The notes beneath the pieces were generated by a model. That model was not told where the DNA came from, did not search any database, and worked only from the letters and a program-made list of their open reading frames with translations. A stretch of DNA of 37,207 nucleotides from Mikrocytos mackini (lineage: Eukaryota; Endomyxa; Ascetosporea; Mikrocytida; Mikrocytiidae): assembly GCA_030180075.1 (NCBI GenBank), contig JASNJN010000038.1, forward strand, positions 1 through 37,207, read 5' to 3'. Shown piece after piece: positions 29,340-37,207 of the stretch (position 1 is its first letter; each line of letters begins with the position of its first letter). Position numbers and translations under genes: made by a program.

Positions 29340-29610
29340 TTAAATTGTGTTCCTGAATAAAAAAAGGTAAACTTGAGATCTAATTCTGTAGACACTTTCG
29401 TTCTTAGAAGGTTCTTCCTCCACGGTTATAGTGCTTACAATGTCGCGATTGAGCTGGTTCCCCGGGAGTACCTCGTTGGATACTTCCACCTGCAGAGGCT
29501 CGCAGGTTGCTGAAACCCCATTTTCAGTGTCTTGTTTGGACTTCTGGCACGACATATCGCTGTCACCATGAAGGTTTGGGCTCTCATTACTATCATTTTC
29601 GTGATGGAAA
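29340..29610 (-). pseudogene. Coding-like fragment, unidentified
   Basis: A minus-strand frame of about 90 codons has balanced composition (SCQKSKQDTENGVSATCE, then VEEEPSKNESVY) unlike the A/T noise around it. No domain, ATG context or neighbour supports a host gene. It is most likely a relic of a transposon ORF. Confidence 0.3.
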
Positions 29611-29639
29611 TTTTTTTAAACAAAATTAACATTTCCTAA

Positions 29640-30043
29640 ATATGGAACTATTAATAAAATATATTAAATTTAAAAGATAATTTCGTAAAATTATTACAAA
29701 AATAATAGATTGTGAAAGCTGGGAAGTCGATTTTACACGATTATATGTTTTGATTTCATGGAATTAAAATTTTTTTTAATGCGAACACTTATAATCTTAA
29801 AGAATATAGCATGGATTTTCATATTAACCGTTCTAAATGATCCTAATCTCTGAAAAATGTTGGTATACATCCGTTAAGATGTGCAAACACCCATCACCAC
29901 CAGCAATCACACTAAAATGACGATCGTGAAGTATGGAATATAGTATGGGAATCGAAATAAAGTTTGGGGATTAGAAGATAGTGTGGGAAATAAGATCCCC
30001 GCCTATCAGAACGCTTGAACGTCAAGATCGTAAACATTCTTAG
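29640..30043. other. Decayed sequence upstream of the integrase remnant
   Basis: AT-rich sequence grades into a stretch (about 29885-30040) whose broken frames could be the preceding part of the gypsy integrase, with several stops. I see no intact feature. Confidence 0.35.
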
Positions 30044-30364
30044 ATGCGAGAGGGGCAGAAAAATAGACAAAGTACTGAAATTATGGACACAACACGGAAC
30101 TGTACACAGCACAGTGTAACACAAGAATATTCAGAAGAAATTTTTATAAACAAGAACAGGATAGATCTAACACCAAAGAACATAATCATAAACTTTGATG
30201 AAATAACTTCGAGGATTAGACTAGCAGGACATAAACCGAATACACGATTAAACTCTAAAAGACAGGCACACGTTAGACTTATCATAGGAGACATAATAGT
30301 TATTAAGAACCATCGGAGGAGGAAACTAGATGAGTTTTATGTCGGCCTATTTACTATCAGATAG
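30044..30364 (+). pseudogene. Gypsy-type integrase C-terminal remnant, cut by a hAT insertion
   Basis: The frame ends with a motif of the form GDIIVIKNHRRRKLDEFYVGLFTI. This matches the module at the C-terminus of Ty3/gypsy integrases (G-D-x-V, then K-L-x-x-x-Y-x-G-P-F-x-I). It is stopped by TAG at 30362-30364, which is the first three bases of the inserted hAT MITE. Beyond the MITE, starting at the duplicated octamer at 31125, the same phase stays open to a TAA at 31214-31216. Only about the last 130 codons of that older element are recognisable. It differs from the intact gypsy copy at 5833. Confidence 0.6.
30354..30361. repeat. 8-bp target-site duplication, left copy
   Basis: CTATCAGA, identical to 31125-31132 on the other side of the hAT MITE. 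Confidence 0.85.
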
Positions 30365-31124
30365 TGTGTTTCGAGACGGGAATAATAATTCCCGAATCCC
30401 GGGATTCCCAAGCATTTATCCCGATTCCGGGGAATGGCAAAAATCCCGGGATTTTTATTGTATAATATTGGAAAATAATATATATACGGTGTGTGATAAC
30501 ATCATACAATTCAGTATGGCATATTTATTTGGCATATAAACCGTATTATAAAATTTTACAAACGATTTTATTTACTCTTTCATAATTTGATAAGTATATT
30601 AAAATTGAAAATTTTCGTTTAAACATATATTTTAGTAAACGCGTGTTAAATTTTTTAATATCTTCAAAATAATATTAATCTATCACCATTGTTCATCAAG
30701 TATTGATTTATGAAAATATGCCTAATTATCTTAAATTTGAGAAAAACCTAGTTCGCTAAATTTAATTATTGAATGGATGATGTTAAAAGTTTTTTAATGA
30801 ATATGATTCGATAATACACATATCTATATCTTAATTTAATAACCTTACATAAAATTTCAAAGAGGGCGTAATGATTTAAAATTTTCGATATAAATTATAT
30901 ATAAAATACATTTGCGGTAGCGGGAATTCCCGATATTTGTTCCTAAAATCTGGTTGTTAGAATTCTATCCCGTCAAAAAAATTTAATCTAAGTTACATCA
31001 TAGTGATAAGGCGCTTAATATTTAGGATATAAATATATAGGAAATTCAATTTGCAGTCCCGGGAATTCCCGACATTTTATTCCCGAAATCGAGAGGACAA
31101 AATCCTATCCGGTCAAACACACTA
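30362..31124. mobile_element. hAT-type non-autonomous element, 763 bp
   Basis: The ends are TAGTGTGTTT and AAACACACTA, flanked by the perfect octamer CTATCAGA on both sides. Subterminal GGGAAT/ATTCCC-rich blocks (CCCGAATCCCGGGATTCCC on the left, CCCGGGAATTCCC on the right) are mirrored. The interior is A/T-rich without ORF. It sits inside the gypsy integrase remnant. Confidence 0.85.
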
Positions 31125-31132
31125 CTATCAGA
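31125..31132. repeat. 8-bp target-site duplication, right copy
   Basis: CTATCAGA, identical to 30354-30361. Confidence 0.85.
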
Positions 31133-31238
31133 TGTTTTGGACAAACCCCTAACAGAGTTTGCGCTGAGGACTTTCATTCATATATGTGGGTTAATATCAA
31201 AGACATCAAAAAGTAAAGAGGAGGCAGGATGTTATGAC

Positions 31239-31394
31239 TAGGGGCGGCAAATATGCGATTTAGTACAAATCATATATTTTCACCAAATTTATGGAAAATT
31301 TTCACCCATAATTATCCCAATTTTATGAAATTCATATATTTTATCCTATTGAAATTTCGAAATTATTATGATATTTCAACCAAAATCATATATA
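31239..31394 (+). mobile_element. hAT MITE fragment (TAGGGGCGG family), cut by the pogo-like element
   Basis: It starts TAGGGGCGGCAAATATG and aligns base for base, with scattered differences, to the reverse complement of 33000-33155. Similarity stops exactly at the TA where the pogo-like element begins. I did not find the missing other end after 34004. Confidence 0.65.
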
Positions 31395-31561
31395 CAGTCA
31401 AACCCCTCTATAACGTAGTGGTACGTTAGCTAAATCTGGTTCGTTATATCCAAAAATACGTTATAACCAGAACAATGATTAGTATTGGTTCAATATATTG
31501 TGAATATTCATGTACCTTACCGTGAGAGACCCTTTAAAACAAACAATTAATGATTATTTAT

Positions 31562-32585
31562 TAAGGCGTTTCGCTTGGCTATATCAGCCCTTCCCTATGA
31601 AACCAATGGATTCCATTCCAACTTGGTGGGTCACTTTGGATCTCCCTAGCCTAATCCTGGTTTCCCAGTTCCTGGTTAAGGCCCTGTGATAATCCTGAAA
31701 GGGTTTCTAGATCAGCCTGCCACACTCGCTTACTTTTGCCTATTCTTCCCCTTGGGGTTTTCAGCGCGTAGGGAATGCCCAGGTGACTGGGGTATTATTT
31801 ACCAGGTTGCTGTGGTATCTAATGATACCACTCCGTTTCTTCGAACTTGGCGATATAAAACGGAGACATTTAGGTCTATGCGATGAGCCCAAGGGGTTGT
31901 CGCAAAGTTATCCCACCTTCTCGTTGAGAACTGGCATTCATAGTTCACCTTCCCGTTGAGCGGTTTGCCGGGCCTGTGGCCAGGGAATCATGAATAGAGA
32001 TTGGACACTTGTAAAATGAACGAATATCCGAAATAAGATTTTCCAAGGAGACGAATATTCGAAGAGTTTTCGGAATTTTGAAATGACTTAGTATACTGAA
32101 AATTTCAAAAAAAATTTATTTCTAATATCGATTTCGTCGTTCTGATTTTTTGAACTGAATTTTGCATAATTTTTTTTATCCATTTCCAAAATTTAATTTT
32201 TTCACGTCAAAAAATCAACGAATATTCGAATATTTTTTGAAATTTTCGCAAAATTTGATATTATTTTTTAAAAATATTCGGAAAACGAATACCAGAAATT
32301 CGATTTTTGACGAATATTCGTAAGTCCAATCTCTAATCATGAATTGATTCCGGACCCGTCTTTTTATTTTGGGCCTTGCAGCCCCGCGTTAAAGCGTTAA
32401 TGACAGGACAGAATAACATGGTTCTCCATCTGGCTTTATTGTCTCCTAATAAGGGACCAGACAGGGGTTGGGTTATAGGCTATTTTGAAGGCCGGGGAAT
32501 ATGGAGCCCTTGTCACGCTAGTTGTTACAACCTCGGGTCTTCACCTCCATCCTGAGCTCGTGTTGCACTCTGAAGCGATACCTAG
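31562..32585. other. GC-rich, ORF-poor island 2, split by a hAT MITE
   Basis: About 690 bases (31562-31994 and 32336-32585) of much higher GC than surrounding DNA, with several short self-complementary segments (CTGGTTTCCCAG, CCGGGCCTGTGGCCAGG). No frame longer than 66 codons and no rRNA core motif is present. On the minus strand it ends next to TTAATAAATAATCATTAA, reminiscent of a non-LTR 3' end at TAA-type repeats. It is probably retroelement untranslated sequence; unproven. Confidence 0.4.
31995..32335. mobile_element. hAT-type MITE, 341 bp, with 8-bp target duplication
   Basis: The ends TAGAGATTGGAC and GTCCAATCTCTA are perfect 12-bp inverted repeats. ATCATGAA flanks both sides (31987-31994, 32336-32343). 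The interior is filled with CGAATATTCG palindromes and has no ORF. It interrupts GC-rich island 2. Confidence 0.88.
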
Positions 32586-32944
32586 GGTAAATTTTAAAAA
32601 TTTAATCTTTTTAAAAAAAGTATTATAGATAGGATAGTTTATGATAAACACAAATTTATCGAAATTCCAAAATAGTGTTATTGTTGATCGATAAAATGAT
32701 ATTCACAATATTTAGGTTAAAATAATTTATTCTGAATTAAAAATAAACATTCTAGCTTCTTTTATATTTCTAAAAATAAATAAAATGGCAAGTTATTTAA
32801 AGTGAAACATTTTTGTGGCTGTGGGCACTCGTGCCCTCAATAAACACACATATTAATGTATTAAAACTGTTGTAAATCGTATTTCGAGGATTTCCGCTTT
32901 AAAGGGGAGTTTCCAAATCTAAAGAACCGAGTTAATATAATTTA
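32586..32944. other. AT-rich interior of the composite element, no gene
   Basis: No protein-like frame. The only structure noticed is a small GC-rich palindrome GGGCACTCGTGCCC near 32825. Confidence 0.5.
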
Positions 32945-32952
32945 ATTATAAC

Positions 32953-33155
32953 TAGGAACGGGAAATATATGACAAAACTCACAAAATATACGATTATATA
33001 TTATTTTGGTTAAAATCTCATAATAATTTTGAAATTTCAGAATTTCAAAAGGATAAATATATGAACTTCATAAAACCGGGATAATTATGGCGAAACATTT
33101 CCAGAATTTTGATGAAAATATATGATTTGTACCAAATCACATATTTTCCGCCCTA
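32953..33155. mobile_element. hAT MITE, 203 bp (TAGGGCGG family), inverted copy of 31239
   Basis: The ends TAGGAACGGGAAATATATGA and (mirrored) TAGGGCGGAAAATATGTGA are imperfect inverted repeats. The flanks ATTATAAC (32945-32952) and TTTATAAC (33156-33163) match at 7 of 8 bases. The right two-thirds is the reverse complement of 31239-31394. Confidence 0.72.
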
Positions 33156-33256
33156 TTTATAACCAATACTAATTGATGGTATGTTGAGGTTTTTTTTACA
33201 GATATTCATATGTACGAACAAATGAAAAAACAATTCGCAGTACTTCCAATCTACTG

Positions 33257-33476
33257 TGTTCGATTTCTCGACTTTTTTGGGCTTCCACGGAAATTTCCCG
33301 GAAGCAAAAATTCTTTTGTTATGAATTTCCATTCCTAAACACTTCCCAATAACCTTTTCCTGTTATTTAATCGATATCAAATTAAATAAAGTTTGAATTT
33401 ATGAAATAAAGTATTGATGTTCAAAATAATGAGCTCCCTATTTTCTGAAAATTCCCGCGATCCCGTCTCGCAAACA
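33257..33476. mobile_element. Possible old hAT MITE related to the 30362 element
   Basis: The right end GTCTCGCAAACACACTG mirrors the CAGTGTGTTT-CGAGACGGGA end of the 763-bp element. A weak left end TACTGTGTTCG and imperfect flanks (TTCCAATC and TTCCGAAC, 6 of 8) suggest a worn copy. Confidence 0.35.
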
Positions 33477-34226
33477 CACTGTTCCGAACAATAAAATAGA
33501 TTCCAAGGATTGTTTTTTATTACACGGGGATCCAATTAATTCCCGTAAATAATAACTCTAGTGTGATTTTATGATTAGTGTTATATCTTAAGAGAATGAG
33601 TTTATAACTTTATAAAATTTAAAGTTTGTTTATGCAATTTTTCAAAATTGTTAAATGACGAACTCATCCAAAATGTTTGTTAATATACTATTCTGAACAT
33701 TCTATTAATTATATATTACTTTTGTATACATTCGACACCTCGAAGCCCATTTTTTTCAAATTTCAGGTTTGAAATCCACATTATTTTAGAAGAAAAGGGG
33801 TACGTTATAAACGAATATACGTTATAACCAAACCCAAAGAATAGCACAGTTAGGATCACAATTTTGTTTATGGGTGAAATATTTTATATAAATGTCTATA
33901 ATAATCCTTTATAAGAGTTTTTGTACAGAGGGATTGGTAAATGAATGCAAAAATTAAGAAATTTAATTTTTAACGAACATTCGTTATAAGCGGTGTTGAC
34001 TGTATGTTTAAAATTCAAATTACATGTTTCTTTTGTGATAAAATTTTTAATAAAACAGTTACTTGTAAAAATAAACCTAATCGCTAGATTCACATTCTTA
34101 AATAAACAATGATAAACGTTTAACTATACAAACAAATATACACAATATCCAATTTAAAAATGATCGTTTTATTTAAAATGCGGCCGTAATAACAGGAATA
34201 CACATCTCAATTTTATATAGTGATTC

Positions 34227-34265
34227 CCGAGTATGATGGCCGCATACTGCGGCCATCATACTCGG
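34227..34265. repeat. Perfect GC-rich hairpin (18-bp arms, 3-base loop)
   Basis: CCGAGTATGATGGCCGCA is followed by TAC and its exact reverse complement. The outer bases ATT/AAT also pair with a one-base bulge. A TGCGGCC word recurs at 34180. Confidence 0.9.
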
Positions 34266-34497
34266 AATGACCCCAGTCTAACTGTTATACCGACTTAGAC
34301 ACATCTTCAAAAAGACTAGAACAGATTGAGCTCATTCATCCGCAAAAATCATTTAGACAAAATATTCCAACGTCAGAAACACCCTTGGAATTAATTGGCG
34401 CCTCATCTGATCGGTTGATGAACTACAAAACTCCAACCAGCGATTATGATTATATAGCTCGGCCACAAAAAAATTTTTTACAACCGTATTGTCGGCT

Positions 34498-34523
34498 GTA
34501 AAGGAGGTGAACACCTCCTTTAC
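34498..34523. repeat. Perfect hairpin (12-bp arms, 2-base loop)
   Basis: GTAAAGGAGGTG, AA, CACCTCCTTTAC, followed by a run of T on the plus strand (ATTTTTTT), giving a stem plus T-run layout. Confidence 0.85.
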
Positions 34524-34609
34524 ATTTTTTTGAAAATTTTCGGGGAGACTACTCCCCCAGATATACCTTTCCAACGATTTGGAATTGCCAGGGAAGTACG
34601 AGTAAATCG

Positions 34610-34677
34610 TTCGAGTGGGACTAGAACCCAGGTACCTAGCCTAAAAAGTTAAAATGTTAACCATTGTAACTCCGATC
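34610..34677 (-). other. tRNA-like sequence, possible SINE head
   Basis: On the minus strand GTTACAATGGTTAAC (box A-like, 34656-34670) is followed 27 bases on by GGTTCTAGTCC (box B-like, 34618-34628), the spacing of a pol III internal promoter. A T-arm can be drawn, but the acceptor ends do not pair, so it is not a functional tRNA. The downstream minus-strand sequence could be the body of a tRNA-derived SINE. Confidence 0.35.
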
Positions 34678-34910
34678 TATTCTAGAAAAATATATAATAA
34701 AACCAAAATTGTTTAAATCATTACCCATTTCGCTCCAACACGATAAAACAACTTTTTACAAACTATTTGCAATATTTTAAATCATAATTTTACATAAACA
34801 AAGCTTATATCCAATGATTTACAATTTTCAAGAATTTTGAACGGATAGCAGAGAACTGTACGCCCTCTACGTTCTATATCATAGAATAATATCTCATGCC
34901 CATTCATCTA

Positions 34911-35457
34911 CAGTAAACTCTGAAGTTTGGCCGGGTTTTGTCCCAAATTGCCTTGGACTGGCTAAGATTAGAGTGACTAAGACATCCAAATTCTCTTTAT
35001 ATATTTGGTAACAAAAATCTCAATTTGTTGTTTTCCCAAGGGGGGACCCTTGGTTGTATCATCCATTCGAGAAAATCATATAAAACCTATTTATAATGTC
35101 TATATTTATCTATAAAAAATGAATGGCGAATTTTAAATGTATTTAAAACCACGGGGAAATATTTTAACCACAGAGTTCGGTTAAAATGGGGATAAACACA
35201 ATTTACAGGTATTTCAAAATTATTTTGTAATTTGACTAACACTAGAATGTTGCCCACCTAAAGAACTAAATAAAACAATGTATAAGCGATTGATTTGGGG
35301 GTAAACTCAATATTTTAACGATCCTGTATCATTTTCAGAGCCCCAGAAGCACTTAAACAGTAAAATATTTTCAATTAAATTGGACCAAACCCCCTAAAAA
35401 TTGGCTAAGAATGGAGCGACTAAGTCTTGAAATTGGCTAGACCTTCGTAGTTTACTG
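34911..35457. mobile_element. TA-flanked MITE (Tc1/mariner-type), 547 bp
   Basis: The ends CAGTAAACTCTGAAG and CTTCGTAGTTTACTG are inverted repeats flanked by TA at 34909-34910 and 35458-35459. Inside, a GGCTAAGA-x-T-x-GAG-x-GACTAAG block occurs near both ends in direct orientation. There is no ORF. Confidence 0.75.
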
Positions 35458-35459
35458 TA

Positions 35460-35826
35460 TACTGTCACGGGTCTTCTTATTAACCCAACAGAGTATAATT
35501 ATAATCTAAAACATAGATAAAGAAAATTTATATTAAGACTTCAATAACAATAATCGACCACTTATTCCTGTGTCTATTACAATAAATGTGAACCGTGACA
35601 TTATTATGAAACAGTGTACCCCATAGAATGGAAAAAACTAAAATATAAATCTTAAATTGGTCAATTCTGTAAAATAGCGAGAAAGTAGCGAGAACATTAT
35701 AAACCAGCCATGAAAATGTAAATTTTTATTTAAATATAAATATTATTATTTTTAATATTTTTATTCCCAATATTTTAAAAAATTTTTAATAAATAGACTA
35801 GAAATAAGGAAAGATGACAAACGTTG
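35460..35826. other. AT-rich stretch with no supported gene
   Basis: Nothing protein-like and no recognisable repeat ends. Confidence 0.5.
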
Positions 35827-36039
35827 ATGTATTTTAATTTAAAGACACTTATAACCTTGGAACAAATAGTTGGCAAGCTCCGTTCCTGTTTGATAGGATA
35901 TAACACTGAAGCCAACAAATACTACATTTCCAACTTGTGTAGATTTACCTCTGATGAATTAGACTTCATTAAAACCCTGACTGAAGCAAGGCTTGTAGAG
36001 TTATTCGCCCGTTTGGATATAATTAACAAACGACTGTAG
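35827..36039 (+). CDS. Small orphan ORF (70 aa)
   Basis: Starting at the ATG at 35827, the protein is of ordinary composition (TLEQIVGKLRSCLIGYN, then FTSDELDFIKTLTEARLVEL) with helix-like spacing, unlike noise frames nearby. I recognise no family. An ATG at 35814 lies in another frame. Its TAG at 36037-36039 abuts the start of the repeat at 36039. It may be a genuine small gene or a relic of a transposon protein. Confidence 0.35.
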   Translation: MYFNLKTLITLEQIVGKLRSCLIGYNTEANKYYISNLCRFTSDELDFIKTLTEARLVELFARLDIINKRL

Positions 36040-36478
36040 TTTCATTTGCCCTTAATTTTGCAAATGTGCCAATACCCCTTAAAATGTCACAACAAATGTT
36101 TTTATTAGCTTTATAGTGTTTTCCAAATGAAAATACAGTAAACTGAATGCATAAACGATGTTTTAAACTCATATTACCTCGATAATACACACTTTTGTAA
36201 ATATGGTATATTTCACATTAAAAACGACGTAAATAACCCTGGTGGTTGATAAAGAGTTATTTAACGATATGTCGTGAGTTTGTAGAAAATATATTATATT
36301 CTAGACATAAATCAGTCAAATTTACACAAAATCATCACAAAAATTTTTGAGGGAAAATGAAACAGCCTTTATATCAACCAAAATCAACAATTTTATTAAG
36401 AATTTGGGGGAGAATGAAACGAATTGGTGTAAAATGCAATTATTTGGGACAAAGTGAAAAATATGGGGCAAAACGCAA
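36039..36478. repeat. Second copy of the repeat nested in the MULE
   Basis: It begins GTTTCATTTGCCC. The centre TTTTCCAAATGAAAATACAG, then TAAACTGAATGC and ACCTCGATAA, aligns with about 22660-22725. It ends in degenerate 20-bp units of AATTTGGGGGAGAATGAAAC type (36398-36478). The sequence after the array, AATCCGAGACG, resembles AATCTGAGCCG after the other copy. Confidence 0.6.
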
Positions 36479-37207
36479 TCCGAGACGTGGTTTTGGATTG
36501 CCAAACTTCAAACACGAATACTGGCTAGAAACACTAGCAGTCGCCAAGTACCTTAAAGCGTGCAAATTGGACAAAGTGTCAAGTGAAGGCAATAGCCGTT
36601 TCATCAGGGGCAGTCTCGCTGAAAACATTGTGAGAGCCCAGGAGTGGTTAATCAAGCGTCGACCAGAGATGAAGGCAACAAAGGTGGATATAGTGGGTCG
36701 TATCCAGCAAGAAGCGGAAAGAATTCAGCAACTTACTGGACGAAACACATCCATGTTGCGGGTCGATGAGGAAAGAGCGGCAATGCGCGAACTCTTCGAA
36801 CACCAACACCTTTTAAAGTGGAATGCAACAAATCTCCCATCTGGTTTTAACAGAGCCAGAATGAGGGACTTTGTCAACCACCAGCTCACCCATATCTGGA
36901 TTAAACAACCAGGTCTGTCGCGTAACGATTGCAAGAAAATCTTGCAGTTACAGGACGGAAAAGGAGATATCCGGACATGGGCAAAAGTCATAAACCGGAA
37001 TCTCTCCAACCTATGTCGGAAGTGTCATTCCACATGGGAAACTGTCGGACATGTTTTGGGAGCATGTAAAAAAATTCCCTTTGCTCTCCTAAAGTCTCGT
37101 CATGATGGAGTNGTTCTGCAAATAGCAAACGAAGTCATCAGAAGAAGAGGCTTGGGTGACAAATTCAAGCTATCAGATATGAGTAGGAGAATCGAGAAAA
37201 ACTCGGA
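36357..37207 (+). pseudogene. Non-LTR retrotransposon (R2/R4-like, restriction-like endonuclease type), C-terminal part, 5'-truncated and running off the window
   Basis: The frame is open from an ATG at 36357 to the window end (one ambiguous base at 37112). The first 40 or so codons come from the repeat array. Retroelement similarity starts at RRGFGLPNF (about 36484), the end of the reverse transcriptase. It continues through a charged helical region to the CCHC zinc motif C-x2-C-x7-H-x4-C (CRKCHSTWETVGHVLGAC, near 37015-37070) followed by SRHDGVV. This order (ET inside the finger, then RH[ND]) is typical of R2, R4/Dong and related RLE elements. The endonuclease should follow beyond the window. 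The RT active site is missing, so this copy is dead unless the truncation is an assembly effect. Confidence 0.75.

Larger units (their letters stand above)
31395..34002. mobile_element. Pogo/Tigger-like (Tc1/mariner superfamily) composite element
   Basis: The left end CAGTCAAACC...TATAACG and the mirrored right end CGTTATAAGC...TTGACTG agree at about 16 of 21 bases. Both are flanked by TA (31393-31394, 34003-34004). CAGTCAAAC...TATAACG ends with a TA duplication are typical of pogo/Tigger elements. Further CGTTATAAC words lie just inside both ends. There is no transposase frame. The 2.6-kb interior holds a GC-rich island and at least two hAT MITEs, so it has grown by nested insertion. Confidence 0.72.
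34005..34609. other. Gene-free stretch with two strong hairpins
   Basis: Contains the perfect inverted repeats at 34227-34265 and 34498-34523. A minus-strand frame of 73 codons (34353-34574) overlaps one hairpin and looks like chance or the body of a SINE. No gene is supported. Confidence 0.5.

Noticed and set aside
31686-31886. 66-codon plus-strand frame in GC-rich island 2
   Set aside because: No domain, no start context, and the island has similar short frames on all strands; the frame is not extended across the MITE.
34353-34574. 73-codon minus-strand frame
   Set aside because: It runs through a perfect hairpin and A/T runs and shows no protein family; more likely repeat body than gene.
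34610-34677. Functional tRNA gene
   Set aside because: The acceptor stem does not pair and the T-stem has a mismatch, so only a tRNA-like or SINE interpretation remains.

Overview
The window is AT-rich eukaryotic DNA: a small island of compact, apparently intronless host genes embedded in nested transposable elements of at least six kinds. The nine host ORFs are closely spaced (three neighbouring pairs start or end within about 150 bases of each other), all end in TAA, have A/T-rich sequence directly before the ATG, and in at least one case the stop codon overlaps AATAAA. This style, plus a minimal 137-residue Naf1-like protein, suggests a reduced-genome parasitic eukaryote such as a transposon-rich microsporidian. 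That assignment is inference; no rRNA, tubulin or other diagnostic marker is present.

Layout. 1-4463: the coding part of a Helitron (Rep HUH/Y2 plus Pif1-like helicase), broken by stops and a frameshift. 4464-5832: no gene, but a complete 180-bp hAT-type MITE (4899-5078, 8-bp target duplication) and a 47-base hairpin. 5833-10355: a complete Ty3/gypsy retrotransposon, probably Mag clade, with LTRs of only 96-97 bp, intact gag and pol frames, and a gag ATG that overlaps the primer-binding site. 10550-21074: the host island. It encodes two polytopic membrane proteins, a U1-type zinc-finger protein, a basic/acidic nuclear-looking protein, two tiny divergent ORFs, a Naf1-like H/ACA RNP assembly factor and two single-pass, signal-peptide-bearing surface-type proteins. 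One of those is a mucin-like Ser/Thr-rich protein of about 1,417 residues with six tandem repeats.

21139-25550: a complete Mutator-like element (MULE) with nearly identical 234/235-bp inverted repeats and a perfect 9-bp target duplication. Its transposase (zinc finger, DDE, SWIM and PHD-like regions) is broken by frameshifts and a nested repeat. 26160-28365: a second, more decayed MULE transposase. 28366-34600: a graveyard of a GC-rich island, a gypsy integrase remnant split by a 763-bp hAT MITE (8-bp duplication), a pogo/Tigger-like composite (31395-34002) containing further hAT MITEs and a second GC-rich island, and hairpins. 34610-37207: a tRNA-like (SINE-like) sequence, a 547-bp TA-flanked MITE, a small orphan ORF, a second copy of the repeat nested in the MULE, and the C-terminal part of a non-LTR retrotransposon of the restriction-like-endonuclease (R2/R4) type, running off the window.

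Functionally, the host genes do not form one pathway: two look nuclear or RNA-related (Naf1-like, U1-type zinc finger) and four are membrane or surface proteins. The strongest leads are the repeat-bearing surface protein, the intact short-LTR retroelement with its PBS/ATG overlap, the repeat family linked to two unrelated element ORFs, and the readable order of nested insertions at 30-34 kb.
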